Counted from the first letter of the stretch, positions 1 through 6,684 are shown. The stretch: 10,299 nucleotides of DNA from an uncultured Holophagaceae bacterium (GCA_903919165.1 CAIXHJ010000301.1:1-10299), one strand, 5' to 3'. The notes: generated by a model not told the origin, from the sequence alone. A program made the numbers and translations.

Positions 1-1215
1 CAGCGCGAACAGTGTGACGCGGTTTAGCGTGTAGCCGAACAGGTAGGTGATGAGCAGGGTGAGGGCCAGGGTGACGGGAACGGCCACACCTACCACCACC
101 GCGCTCCGCCAGCCCATGGCCAGGAAGATGAGGGCGATGACGCTAAGGGTCGCGATGAGGAGGTGCTCGATCAACTCGTTGGACTTGTCGCCGGCGGTCT
201 CCCCGTAGTTGCGGGTGGTGGTCACCTTGAGATCGCGGGGGATGAGGCTGCCGCGAAGGGCCCCCACCTTGGCGAGCACCTGCTCCGCCAGCGCCGTGGC
301 GTTGGTTCCAGCCCGCTTGGAGAGGGTGATGCTTACGGCAGGTTCAAACCCCGGCCGCCCTGACTCGGCGAAGAGAACGATCGGAGGCTCGGGGTCTGGC
401 GCGTCCACCACCTTCGCGACATCCGCGAGGTAGATGGGCTTCTGATTCCGTACCCCCAGGACCAGTCGCTTCAGTTCGGCAGCCTGGAGTACGTACCCCG
501 TGGCCTCCAGCTCAGTGCGTTTGCCGTGATCGATCAGGGCGCCGGCGGGAAGCTGGGCCTCGGCGGCCTGAAGGACAGGCTGGAGTTCAGCGATGGAAAA
601 ATTGAGTGAGCGCAGACGGTCCGGATCTGGTTCGATGCGCACCATGCGCCGGGCGCCCCCGGTAACCTTCACCTGGGCGGTGTTGGGAACGTCGGACAGC
701 TCCCGCGCCATCACCTCGCCTAGAGTCCGGAGCTGACCAGGAGTCTGGCCCTCCCCATGGAGGGTCAGGACGAGGAAGGGCACGTCATCGATGGTCTGGA
801 GCTTGATGATGGGCTTCATGGCTCCAGGGGGCAGCATCTGGGGATTGGCCGCCAGTTCCTGGTAGATCTTCACCAGGCTGGGTTCCTGGGGCTCGTTCAC
901 CTTGAAGCGGACGGTGATGAGCGCCATGCCGGGCCGGCTCATGCTGTAGAGGTACTCGACGCCCGGAATGCCCCAGAGGCGGCGCTCCATGGGGTTGGTG
1001 ACCTGGCTTTCGATCTCCTTGGGGCTCGCTCCTGGATAGGGAATGTAGAGATCCACCATCGGCACGATGATCTGGGGCTCCTCCTCGCGGGGGGTGATCA
1101 CCACCGCGAGAATGCCCAGCATCAGCGAGGCGACGACGATGAGGGGCGTCAGCTTGCTGCGCAGGAAGCCCTTGGCGAGTCTCCCGGCCAAACCCAACTT
1201 GGGTTCACTTGCCAT
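1..1215 (-). CDS. RND efflux transporter inner membrane permease, N-terminal part (cut by window edge)
   Basis: An open frame of 405 codons runs from the ATG at 1215 to the window edge with no stop. The product starts MASEPKLGLAGR, has a first membrane segment at about residues 22-40, then the RND porter-domain pattern TPREEEPQI, 'PYPGASPKEIE' and 'QVTNPMERRLWGIPGVEYL' (about 41-89). A second membrane cluster lies at about residues 345-400 and ends in LNRVTLFAL, the stretch just before the proton-relay aspartates of TM4, which lie outside the window. Full-length members have roughly 1000-1050 residues, so about 40% is present. It is the proton-driven pump of a tripartite exporter, working with the adaptor and TolC-like genes upstream. 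Its start overlaps the adaptor's stop by 11 nt, implying translational coupling. The sequence is closer to general AcrB/HAE-like permeases than to classical CzcA, but substrate cannot be read from this part. Confidence 0.93.
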   Translation of the reverse strand, partial: MASEPKLGLAGRLAKGFLRSKLTPLIVVASLMLGILAVVITPREEEPQIIVPMVDLYIPYPGASPKEIESQVTNPMERRLWGIPGVEYLYSMSRPGMALITVRFKVNEPQEPSLVKIYQELAANPQMLPPGAMKPIIKLQTIDDVPFLVLTLHGEGQTPGQLRTLGEVMARELSDVPNTAQVKVTGGARRMVRIEPDPDRLRSLNFSIAELQPVLQAAEAQLPAGALIDHGKRTELEATGYVLQAAELKRLVLGVRNQKPIYLADVAKVVDAPDPEPPIVLFAESGRPGFEPAVSITLSKRAGTNATALAEQVLAKVGALRGSLIPRDLKVTTTRNYGETAGDKSNELIEHLLIATLSVIALIFLAMGWRSAVVVGVAVPVTLALTLLITYLFGYTLNRVTLFAL

Positions 1216-2233
1216 GGTTCACCCCGCTTGGCAGTTCGATGGGCTGACCGTCCTGAAGAGCACCCGGACGGTCGATGATGTTCTCGCCCGACTTCAGGCC
1301 GGAACGCACGGGGAGGTAGCTTCCTTCCCCGTCACCCAATGAGATCCAGCGCAGCTCGGCATGGCCATCCTTGGCGATGAACACGCCCGTGAGTTCGCCT
1401 CTTTGGACCAAGGCGCTGCGGGGTACCGAAAGTCCCTCAACAGTGAGACCGGACACCAGGATTCGCGCGAAGGAGCCCTGGCGAAGGCCCTTGGGCTTGA
1501 GCACCTTGGCCCGCAGCGTGCCCTTGTGGCTGTAGGGGTCTCCGCCAGGCGCCATGCCCGTGACCTGAGCCTCACCTTCGACGCCTTCAGACTCGAACTT
1601 CACCTTGGCGCCAGTCTTCAAACCCTTCGATTCCTGCTCAGACAACGTGGCAACCAGTTCCTGCTCGCCGTCACCTACCAGTTCTAACAGGGGCATGCCG
1701 GGACCGACAAAATCGCCTTCATTGACCTTGCGAGATTGAACCACCCCGGAGAAGGGGGCTCGGATCTGGGTATAGGCGATGTTGGCTTTCAGGGCCGTGA
1801 CACCTGCCTCGGCCTGGGCCACCTGGGCCTCCACCTGCTCGAGTTCGACGGCGGTGCTGGCCTTCTGGGCCTGAAGAGCCTGGATGCGGCGATGGTAGGC
1901 CTCGACGGTGGCGAGTCCGGTTTCCGCAGCCTTGAGCTGACCCTGGAGATCCTCATCACCAAGGGAGATCAGCAGGGTACCGGCGGCTACGCGCTGGCCC
2001 TCCTGTACCAATACGCGCCGGACCTGGGCAGCCATCCGCGTGGACATCATGGCGGTCCGGGTGGACTGCAGCGTGGCGGCCACCCAGGCGCCGCCCGCGG
2101 GCGCGCCCTGGGCCACCAGGGAGACCGCCACCTTGGGCAGCTCAAGCTTCTCTCGGGAATCTGGCTTGTGTCCACAAGCCAGATTCCCGAGCAGACCACC
2201 AACCAAGATCAGAGAAGAAACGACTGACTTCAT
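1205..2233 (-). CDS. RND efflux periplasmic adaptor (HlyD/membrane fusion protein family), probable lipoprotein
   Basis: This 342-residue protein links the RND pump to the outer membrane channel. It starts MKSVVSSLILVGGLLGNLAC; the hydrophobic stretch followed by Cys20 looks like a lipoprotein signal, though Asn at -3 is unusual for a lipobox. The order is typical of the family: first half of the lipoyl/barrel-sandwich ('EGQRVAAGTLLISLGDEDL', about 80-97), a coiled-coil hairpin rich in Ala, Gln and Glu (about 98-150), the second lipoyl half ('IRAPFSGVV', then VNEGDFVGPGMPLLEL), then a beta-barrel and membrane-proximal domain. An AAGGAG site 7 nt upstream supports the ATG at 2233. The gene begins inside the TolC-like gene's stop (ATGA, 4 nt overlap) and ends 11 nt inside the permease gene. 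A perfect 40-bp palindrome overlies codons 15-27. Confidence 0.95.
   Translation of the reverse strand: MKSVVSSLILVGGLLGNLACGHKPDSREKLELPKVAVSLVAQGAPAGGAWVAATLQSTRTAMMSTRMAAQVRRVLVQEGQRVAAGTLLISLGDEDLQGQLKAAETGLATVEAYHRRIQALQAQKASTAVELEQVEAQVAQAEAGVTALKANIAYTQIRAPFSGVVQSRKVNEGDFVGPGMPLLELVGDGEQELVATLSEQESKGLKTGAKVKFESEGVEGEAQVTGMAPGGDPYSHKGTLRAKVLKPKGLRQGSFARILVSGLTVEGLSVPRSALVQRGELTGVFIAKDGHAELRWISLGDGEGSYLPVRSGLKSGENIIDRPGALQDGQPIELPSGVNHGK
2152..2191. repeat. Perfect 19-bp inverted repeat with 2-nt spacer inside the adaptor gene
   Basis: The left arm CTCGGGAATCTGGCTTGTG (2152-2170) is the exact reverse complement of the right arm CACAAGCCAGATTCCCGAG (2173-2191), separated by TC. It lies entirely within coding sequence and spells the end of the lipoprotein signal (LGNLAC) and the first mature residues (GHKPDSRE). 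In mRNA it would form a very stable hairpin about 45 nt downstream of the start codon. The role is unknown: it could pace translation or secretion, or limit expression of the downstream pump, or it could be the scar of a template-switch mutation. It lacks a following T-run on the coding strand, so it does not look like an intrinsic terminator. Confidence 0.97.
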
Positions 2234-3570
2234 GGATTCACTCCTTCGATGGGATGGCCGGTGGCCATATCAAGGCCGGCACGACTGACGCGGATTTCAA
2301 ACAGGCTCTGGAGAATAAGAGTGCGAGCGCCCTGGACGGCCGCTTCGGCGTCGAGCACTTCAATCAGGGGTGCGAGTCCCTCTCGGTGGCGGGCTTCTCG
2401 GAGCCGCTTGGATTCCTCGGCAGCGGCCAGGGATTCCTTCGCGGCAACGTAGCGGGCATCGGCCGCGACAACCGCCTCACGCGCCACGCGGACCTCATGT
2501 TCTGCCTGCTGCTGCTTAAAGGAGCGCATGTCTATGGCAGCCCGTTCCTGGGCGCGGGCAGCCTTGGCCTTGGCTTGGTCGGGAGCCGAGAACACCTTCC
2601 ACTTCATACCCACCGCAGCCCAGGTCCAGTTCCCCTTCTCGGACCAGGAGTGATGCAAGGTGCCGGCACCCACTTCCAGACCGACCTCGGGAATCAGGTT
2701 GCCCCTGGCGGCCTTGGCGCCTTCGCCGGCGGCCTTAGCCTGGAGATCAGCGGCCACCAGGTCGCCCCGGAAAGTTGTCCCCTGCCCTGCCACCTTCAAG
2801 GAATCTGTCGTCTCCGGTTCCAGAGGGGTAGCCAACGGACCTTCCACTGGGCCAGACCCAGTGAGCAGTCCCAACCCTGATCGCGCCGAGCGCACCTGCT
2901 TCACCACATCCGCGCGCTGGGCATCAGCCTGGGCATGAAAGGCTTTGAGGCGCTGGAGTTCGGATTCGAGCATGAGCCCCTGCTGGACGCGGGCTCCGAC
3001 GAAAGACTCCATGCCCTGGATCCACTGGCGGGTATCATCCACCCACTTCAGAGCCTGCTCGGCCACCTGCGTGCCGAAGTAGGCCTCCACCACCATCTGG
3101 GCTGTTTCCTGCTTCCGGCGCTCCTGGCTGGCCTGCTCGGCCTGGAACATGAAGTCTCCTGCCCGGCGTGCAGCGGTGATGCGGCCACCCGTGTAAAGGG
3201 GCTGCTGGACCACGGCGGAACCGCCGTAGGCGCCGATGGAGTCCGGGTGGTTCAGGGTGAGAGGATTGAAGTCCGCCATCCCGATCCGGGCCTCGTTCAG
3301 CTTGATGCCGAAGGCCATCATGGGCTCATTGGTCCGCACCCCCTGGGCACTCAGCGTCAAGGTCGGCAAACGCAGATCACGGTAGCCATCGGCTTCGGCC
3401 TGACGACTGTCGACCATGGCCTGACCCGCTTTGAGTCCCGCTTGATCCGTCCATGCCTTTTGGATGGCTCGGGACACCGTGAAGGGCTCGTCCGCGCAAA
3501 GAGACGCCCCAGCCACGAGCAAGAATGCCAATAGGCTTCTGTTGTCGATGTTCATAGTGAAGTACCCCAT
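2230..3570 (-). CDS. TolC-family outer membrane efflux protein
   Basis: A 446-residue product, normal for the TolC/OEP family. It forms the outer membrane channel and periplasmic tunnel of the tripartite pump encoded with it. After an N-terminal signal peptide (hydrophobic LLAFLLVAGASLCA, cleavage probably near DEPFTV) come two OEP repeats rich in Ala, Gln and Glu helices. Seen motifs include 'RLPTLTLSAQG' (about 62-72), 'VVQQPLYTGGRITAARRAG' in the first repeat (a strong TolC-family signature), and 'GNLIPEVGLEVGAG' and 'WKVFSAPDQAKAKAARAQ' in the second. The ATG at 3570 has a GAGG 8 nt upstream; an in-frame ATG at 3555 with GGGG 9 nt upstream would give a tidier signal peptide, so the start is uncertain by five codons. 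It follows the ArsR gene by 14 nt and its stop overlaps the adaptor start, so these form one operon. Confidence 0.95.
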   Translation of the reverse strand: MGYFTMNIDNRSLLAFLLVAGASLCADEPFTVSRAIQKAWTDQAGLKAGQAMVDSRQAEADGYRDLRLPTLTLSAQGVRTNEPMMAFGIKLNEARIGMADFNPLTLNHPDSIGAYGGSAVVQQPLYTGGRITAARRAGDFMFQAEQASQERRKQETAQMVVEAYFGTQVAEQALKWVDDTRQWIQGMESFVGARVQQGLMLESELQRLKAFHAQADAQRADVVKQVRSARSGLGLLTGSGPVEGPLATPLEPETTDSLKVAGQGTTFRGDLVAADLQAKAAGEGAKAARGNLIPEVGLEVGAGTLHHSWSEKGNWTWAAVGMKWKVFSAPDQAKAKAARAQERAAIDMRSFKQQQAEHEVRVAREAVVAADARYVAAKESLAAAEESKRLREARHREGLAPLIEVLDAEAAVQGARTLILQSLFEIRVSRAGLDMATGHPIEGVNP

Positions 3571-3584
3571 TCAAAAAACCTCGA

Positions 3585-3914
3585 TCAACGAAGGGACTTG
3601 TAGGTCGTTCTCGCTCGTTCGCTCACATGGCCGCAGACCAGGTTGCAGATATCGCCAACCAGCGGCATCACGAGGGAGAAGTAGACCGTATTCCCTTCAG
3701 GTTCGCGGCTCGCCAGGCCCGCACGTACCAGGTAGGCCAAATGCTTAGACGCGTTGGCCTGCTTGAGGCCCGATGCTTTGGCGACGGCGCCCTGGCTGAG
3801 GGGTCCCTTGGCGTCCAAGAGAGTACGGAGCACTTTTAGGCGAGACCTTTCGCTCAAGGCGATAAAGAGGCCACTGACTTCTTTGATCATTGGGTTGGTC
3901 AGTTGGTGGGGCAT
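3585..3914 (-). CDS. ArsR/SmtB-family repressor of the RND efflux operon
   Basis: With the start chosen here the product has 109 residues. It has the winged helix-turn-helix of the ArsR family: 'LSERSRLKVLRTLL' (20-33), recognition helix region 'QGAVAKASGLKQANASKHLAYLVRAGL' in pieces (41-67), and the wing 'SREPEGNTVYFSL' (69-81). It lacks the ELCVCD metal box of arsenic-type ArsR. Instead Cys90, Cys94 and His96 lie in the C-terminal helix (DICNLVCGH), a plausible alpha5 metal or thiol sensing site. This residue pattern is seen in the sequence; its sensing role is inference. The start at 3914 is preferred over 3926 because GGAG stands 7 nt before it. It is the first gene of the minus-strand operon and is divergent from the second ArsR gene, so it most likely represses its own operon and perhaps both. 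Confidence 0.9.
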   Translation of the reverse strand: MPHQLTNPMIKEVSGLFIALSERSRLKVLRTLLDAKGPLSQGAVAKASGLKQANASKHLAYLVRAGLASREPEGNTVYFSLVMPLVGDICNLVCGHVSERARTTYKSLR

Positions 3915-3920
3915 ATTCAA

Positions 3921-3924
3921 CTCC
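3921..3924 (-). promoter_or_regulatory. Shine-Dalgarno site deciding the ArsR start at 3914
   Basis: GGAG on the minus strand, with a 6-nt spacer (TTGAAT) to the ATG at 3914. The in-frame ATG at 3926 overlaps this site and has no comparable upstream signal, so the shorter product is preferred. Confidence 0.6.
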
Positions 3925-3932
3925 ATAACTCA

Positions 3933-3961
3933 ATACTCATTCAGAATTTTTCACCTGTCAA
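3933..3961 (-). promoter_or_regulatory. Candidate sigma70-type promoter for the RND operon
   Basis: On the minus strand a perfect TTGACA (-35) lies at 3961-3956. With a 17-nt spacer the -10 would be GAGTAT, a weak match; TATTGA with a 20-nt spacer is another option. The -35 is convincing, the -10 is not, and transcription would begin close to the start codon at 3914. A poor -10 or long spacer would suit a regulated promoter. The alternative is that the perfect hexamer is chance in this AT-rich gap. Confidence 0.4.
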
Positions 3962-3995
3962 GATGCTTTTATGCGCCTGAAAGAATTTTTATATT

Positions 3996-4024
3996 TTGTT
4001 TTTCGATATTTTCCGATATATACT
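3996..4024 (+). promoter_or_regulatory. Candidate sigma70-type promoter for the plus-strand ars-like operon
   Basis: TTGTTT (3996-4001) and TATACT (4019-4024) are separated by exactly 17 nt, upstream of the ArsR start at 4078. The -10 has five of six consensus bases. The stretch is AT-rich against GC-rich surroundings. A CGATAT direct repeat (4004-4009 and 4014-4019) with a 10-bp period lies in the spacer and could bind a regulator on one DNA face. Confidence 0.5.
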
Positions 4025-4037
4025 AAAAGCTACGGTA

Positions 4038-4055
4038 CCAGTCCATTGTTACTGG
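4038..4055. promoter_or_regulatory. Possible ArsR operator (5-8-5 inverted repeat)
   Basis: CCAGT and ACTGG flank an 8-nt centre just downstream of the plus-strand candidate -10, between the likely transcription start and the ArsR start codon. ArsR-family dimers bind short inverted repeats in this position, so it is a reasonable operator candidate. The arms are only five bases, so chance is a real alternative. Confidence 0.3.
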
Positions 4056-4077
4056 GCATCGAGAAAGGCTGGTCGGA

Positions 4078-4476
4078 ATGACAGACGATTTGCGGGTCCT
4101 GGTGGAGCGGTTGAAAGCGGTGTCTCACCCCCTTCGCCTGCGTGTTCTGGCCCTTCTGGAAGCCGGAGAGCTATGTGTGTGCCAGATCGCTGAAACGCTT
4201 GAGGTGCCTCAATCATCTGTGTCCGAGGCCCTGAAGGAACTGCGGCGGGCGGGGTTCGTGGTGGAGCGGAAGGAAGGTCGCTGGGTCTTCGTGTCCGTCG
4301 TGCCCAAGAAGCAGGCCACCCCACTGCTCAAGGGCCTCCTCGCCGAGGCCGGAACCCTACTGGATATTCAACAGGACCGCGTTCGTGCCAGGGAAGTGAA
4401 GGACCTTGCCATCCAGGTGGTGTGCTCCAAGGTCCAGAAGGCTCCTTCAGCAAATCGTGAGGCTGTCCGTGCCTGA
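4078..4476 (+). CDS. arsR: ArsR-family metalloregulator with ELCVC metal-binding box
   Basis: A 132-residue winged helix-turn-helix repressor. 'VSHPLRLRVLALLEAGELCVCQIAETL' in pieces spans residues 15-41; Cys33 and Cys35 in ELCVCQ match the ELCVCD box of arsenic/antimony-type ArsR, where As(III) binding releases the repressor from DNA. The usual Asp after the second Cys is Gln36 here. The recognition helix is 'VPQSSVSEALKELRRAGFV' (43-61) and the wing 'ERKEGRWVFVSV' (63-74). A third Cys, Cys116 in the C-terminal tail, could complete a three-thiolate site as in known As(III) sensors; this is inference. A GAAAGG lies 9 nt before the ATG. It leads a seven-gene plus-strand operon and shares a control region with the divergent ArsR. 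Inducer As(III)/Sb(III) or an organoarsenical is likely, but not proven. Confidence 0.92.
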   Translation: MTDDLRVLVERLKAVSHPLRLRVLALLEAGELCVCQIAETLEVPQSSVSEALKELRRAGFVVERKEGRWVFVSVVPKKQATPLLKGLLAEAGTLLDIQQDRVRAREVKDLAIQVVCSKVQKAPSANREAVRA

Positions 4477-4535
4477 GGAAACAGCTATGCCCTTCTTTCT
4501 CCGCAGTGGCGTATGACTGCTACGGAACCCTTTCT

Positions 4536-4541
4536 GAGGAG
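4536..4541 (+). promoter_or_regulatory. Shine-Dalgarno site deciding the ProC-like start at 4549
   Basis: GAGGAG with a 7-nt spacer precedes the ATG at 4549, whose product begins directly with the Rossmann strand (MGHSIGLLGGG). An in-frame ATG at 4513 has only pyrimidine-rich sequence upstream and would add 12 residues unlike the family. Confidence 0.7.
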
Positions 4542-4548
4542 TATCGCC

Positions 4549-5325
4549 ATGGGACATTCGATTGGACTCCTGGGCGGCGGACGCATCAGTGCCATCTTCC
4601 TAGATGCTTGGGAAAGTAAAGGACTGGATCTGAGCCGCGTCCTGGTAAGCGACAGCGATCCTGCTGTCCTGGACCGCTTGAAGGGTGCCCATCCCTCCAT
4701 CACGGTCACGGCAGACAATCTCGAGTCCGTCGCACAGGACATCGTCTTTATCGCCCTTCATCCGCCGGTCATGAAAGCATCCTTGGCGGATCTGGTTCCT
4801 GCGCTCAAGGTGGAAGCCACCATCGTATCCCTAGCCCCAGTCATGACCTTCGCCAGACTGGAAGGGTTGCTGAATGGCCACAAACGCTTGGTGCGCATGA
4901 TCCCCAACGCACCTTCCCTTCTCGGCATGGGATACAACCCAGTGGCCTTTGGTCCCGGGTTCGTGCCGGAGGACCGTTCACGGCTGGCCCCACTCTTCGA
5001 GGCATTGGGACAGACACCCGAGGTTCCCGAGGCCCACCTGGAAGCCTATGCGGTCCTCACGGCCATGGGTCCTACCTACTTTTGGCCCCAGTGGCAGGCG
5101 CTCCGCGAATTGGCGGTGTCCTTCGGACTGGATAAGGAGGCCACTGACCGCGGGCTTGTCGCCATGCTCCATGGGGCCGTGGACCTGCTCTTCGCTGGTG
5201 GACGGTCCTTCGAAGAGGTCATGGACACCATTCCTGTGAAACCCCTAGCTGAAGCGCAGGAAAGCATCTTGGCTCCCTTCCGCGAAAAGCTGCCCGCTCT
5301 CCATGCCCGCTTGACGGCGCACTGA
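4549..5325 (+). CDS. ProC/F420-oxidoreductase-like NAD(P)-binding protein, probably not a true pyrroline-5-carboxylate reductase
   Basis: A 258-residue protein with the two-domain plan of pyrroline-5-carboxylate reductase. The N-terminal Rossmann fold begins 'MGHSIGLLGGGRISAIFL'; 'DIVFIALHPPVM' and 'RLVRMIPNAPSLLGMGYNPV' match the ProC pattern (compare VRxMPNTPxxxGxG). The C-terminal half matches the dimerisation domain, 'AYAVLTAMGPTYFWPQWQAL' in the place of the ProC GSGPAYxF segment. Two key elements are altered: the Ser of GSGPAY is Met, and the TSPGGTT substrate loop is replaced by DTIPVKPLAEA. So dinucleotide binding is likely but proline synthesis is doubtful. Its place between arsR and the permease gene suggests an accessory redox role in resistance; the reaction is unknown. 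The permease gene follows after 36 nt. Confidence 0.85.
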   Translation: MGHSIGLLGGGRISAIFLDAWESKGLDLSRVLVSDSDPAVLDRLKGAHPSITVTADNLESVAQDIVFIALHPPVMKASLADLVPALKVEATIVSLAPVMTFARLEGLLNGHKRLVRMIPNAPSLLGMGYNPVAFGPGFVPEDRSRLAPLFEALGQTPEVPEAHLEAYAVLTAMGPTYFWPQWQALRELAVSFGLDKEATDRGLVAMLHGAVDLLFAGGRSFEEVMDTIPVKPLAEAQESILAPFREKLPALHARLTAH

Positions 5326-5361
5326 AGCGTCCCCACCCCTTCCCGAGAGAAAGTCCAATCG

Positions 5362-6441
5362 ATGTCCGAGATTCCCTGTCCCACCTGTGCGTCCCCCACT
5401 CAGCCGGAGACCGGACCCAGTCCGGGTTTCTGGAGGAAGGGTGGCTGGCTGCTGCTGGCCCTGCCCCTCTGGTTCCTGGTCTACCACTTCCTGGAGCCCT
5501 TCGCCGAGTGGATCACCGCCTCCATCTTCAAGCTGGGTCTCAAGTCCCACCTCGGGTCATCGGTCACCTTCTTCTTCTACGACACCCCCAAGGTGCTGAT
5601 GCTCCTGACGCTGGTGGTGCTGGTGGTCACCTTCCTGCAAACCTTCGTGAGCCCGGAGCGGACCAGAGCCATCCTGGCCAAGCGGGCTGGCGCCTGGGGC
5701 AACTTTCTCGCGAGCCTGCTAGGCATCATCACGCCCTTCTGCTCCTGCTCGGCGGTGCCGCTCTTCATCGGCTTCGTGAAGATGGGTGTCCCACTTGGCG
5801 TGACGTTCTCATACCTCGTCTCGGCTCCCACGGTTAACGAGGTGGCCCTGCTCATGCTCTTCGGCATGTTCGGCTGGAAGATTGCGCTCCTCTACGCGGC
5901 GACCGGCGTGGCGATCTCCTTCTTCGCGGGTCTGGTCATCGGGAAGCTGGGGATGGAGAGTTCCTTGGAACCGTGGGTGCTCGAAGTCACCTTCAATCCC
6001 CAGACCATCGAGGAAGCCAAGCAGAGCTTCAGTGGTCGGCTGGATGTGGCGGTCCAGGGCGTGCGCGACATCGTGGGCAAGGTCTGGCCTTACATGCTGG
6101 CGGGGATTGCCGCTGGTGCCGTCATCCACGGCTACATCCCCGAATCCTTGCTGGTGAAGGTCATGGGCAAGGGGGTTTGGTGGAACGTTCCCCTGGCCGT
6201 TCTTATCGGCTTGCCCCTCTATTCCAACGCAGCCGGAATGCTGCCCATCGTGCAGGCCTTGATCGGTAAAGGCGCTGCGCTTGGAACAGTACTGGCCTTC
6301 ATGATGGCCGTGATCAGCCTTTCTCCCCCAGAGACCATCATTCTCCGCAAGGTGCTCAAACCGCGCCTGATCGCCGTTTTCGTCGGCGTAGTCACGATCG
6401 GGATCCTGGTCGTCGGCTTTCTCTTCAACGCCATTCTTTAA
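5362..6441 (+). CDS. DUF318/ArsP-type permease
   Basis: A 359-residue polytopic membrane protein of the PF03773 permease family, which includes ArsP, an exporter of trivalent organoarsenicals. About eight hydrophobic segments are visible, the first at 29-42, others near 75-95, 116-136, 144-170, 172-195, 242-257, 274-300 and 305-358. The family signature 'ITPFCSCSAVPLF' (123-135) carries Cys127 and Cys129, and 'GLPLYSNAAGMLPI' (283-296) is the second conserved loop. A cytosolic N-terminal extension contains Cys6-x-x-Cys9 (IPCPTC), which could exchange disulfides or metal with the CAKC protein encoded 9 nt downstream. The start is supported by a GAGAAAG about 9 nt upstream. Family members of unproven substrate are common, so organoarsenical or other metalloid export is a context-based inference, strengthened by the arsR gene. 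Confidence 0.93.
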   Translation: MSEIPCPTCASPTQPETGPSPGFWRKGGWLLLALPLWFLVYHFLEPFAEWITASIFKLGLKSHLGSSVTFFFYDTPKVLMLLTLVVLVVTFLQTFVSPERTRAILAKRAGAWGNFLASLLGIITPFCSCSAVPLFIGFVKMGVPLGVTFSYLVSAPTVNEVALLMLFGMFGWKIALLYAATGVAISFFAGLVIGKLGMESSLEPWVLEVTFNPQTIEEAKQSFSGRLDVAVQGVRDIVGKVWPYMLAGIAAGAVIHGYIPESLLVKVMGKGVWWNVPLAVLIGLPLYSNAAGMLPIVQALIGKGAALGTVLAFMMAVISLSPPETIILRKVLKPRLIAVFVGVVTIGILVVGFLFNAIL

Positions 6442-6450
6442 GGAGTTCCC

Positions 6451-6684
6451 ATGCTCATCGAAGTCTTCGGTCCCGGTTGCGCCAAGTGCCAGACCCTGGA
6501 GAAGCACGCCAAGGAAGCGGTGGAGAAGTCCGGTGGCAACCACCAGGTGGTCAAGGTATCCGACTACGCGGCCATGGCGGCTCGCGGCATCCTCAGCACC
6601 CCTGCGCTTGCCGTGGACGGCCACCTCAAGTCCCAGGGCAAGGTCATCAGCTCCGACGAGATCCTCAGTCTGTTGAAGGCTTAA
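6451..6684 (+). CDS. Small thioredoxin-like redox protein (CxxC)
   Basis: A 77-residue single-domain protein of the thioredoxin_3 / redox-active disulfide protein 2 family (TIGR00412 type). The active site is GPGCAKC (Cys10 and Cys13), and the cis-proline loop is 'GILSTPALAVDG' (about 47-58). No signal peptide, so it is cytosolic. A textbook AAGGAG lies 5 nt before the ATG. These mini-thioredoxins are regularly encoded directly after PF03773 permeases, so it probably serves the permease, either as a reductant of its cysteines or as a thiolate carrier handing a metal(loid) to it. The next gene starts 4 nt after the stop. Confidence 0.92.
   Translation: MLIEVFGPGCAKCQTLEKHAKEAVEKSGGNHQVVKVSDYAAMAARGILSTPALAVDGHLKSQGKVISSDEILSLLKA

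Noticed and set aside
757..1278. Plus-strand open frame of 173 codons opposite the RND permease start
   Set aside because: It overlies conserved RND sequence on the other strand, and the product is His/Gly/Asp-rich in the manner of antisense frames in GC-rich DNA.
2152..2191. Intrinsic terminator reading from the inverted repeat
   Set aside because: No T-run follows either arm, and it lies in the middle of a translated reading frame of an operon that continues downstream.
2254..2880. Plus-strand open frame of 208 codons opposite the TolC-family gene
   Set aside because: The TolC-family signatures are clear on the minus strand; this frame shows no domain and no ribosome site.
5809..6624. Long minus-strand open frame (271 codons) opposite the permease and mini-thioredoxin genes
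   Set aside because: It is the antisense shadow of two well-recognised genes; its translation is His/Asp/Gly-rich, without a recognisable fold, and it crosses a gene boundary.
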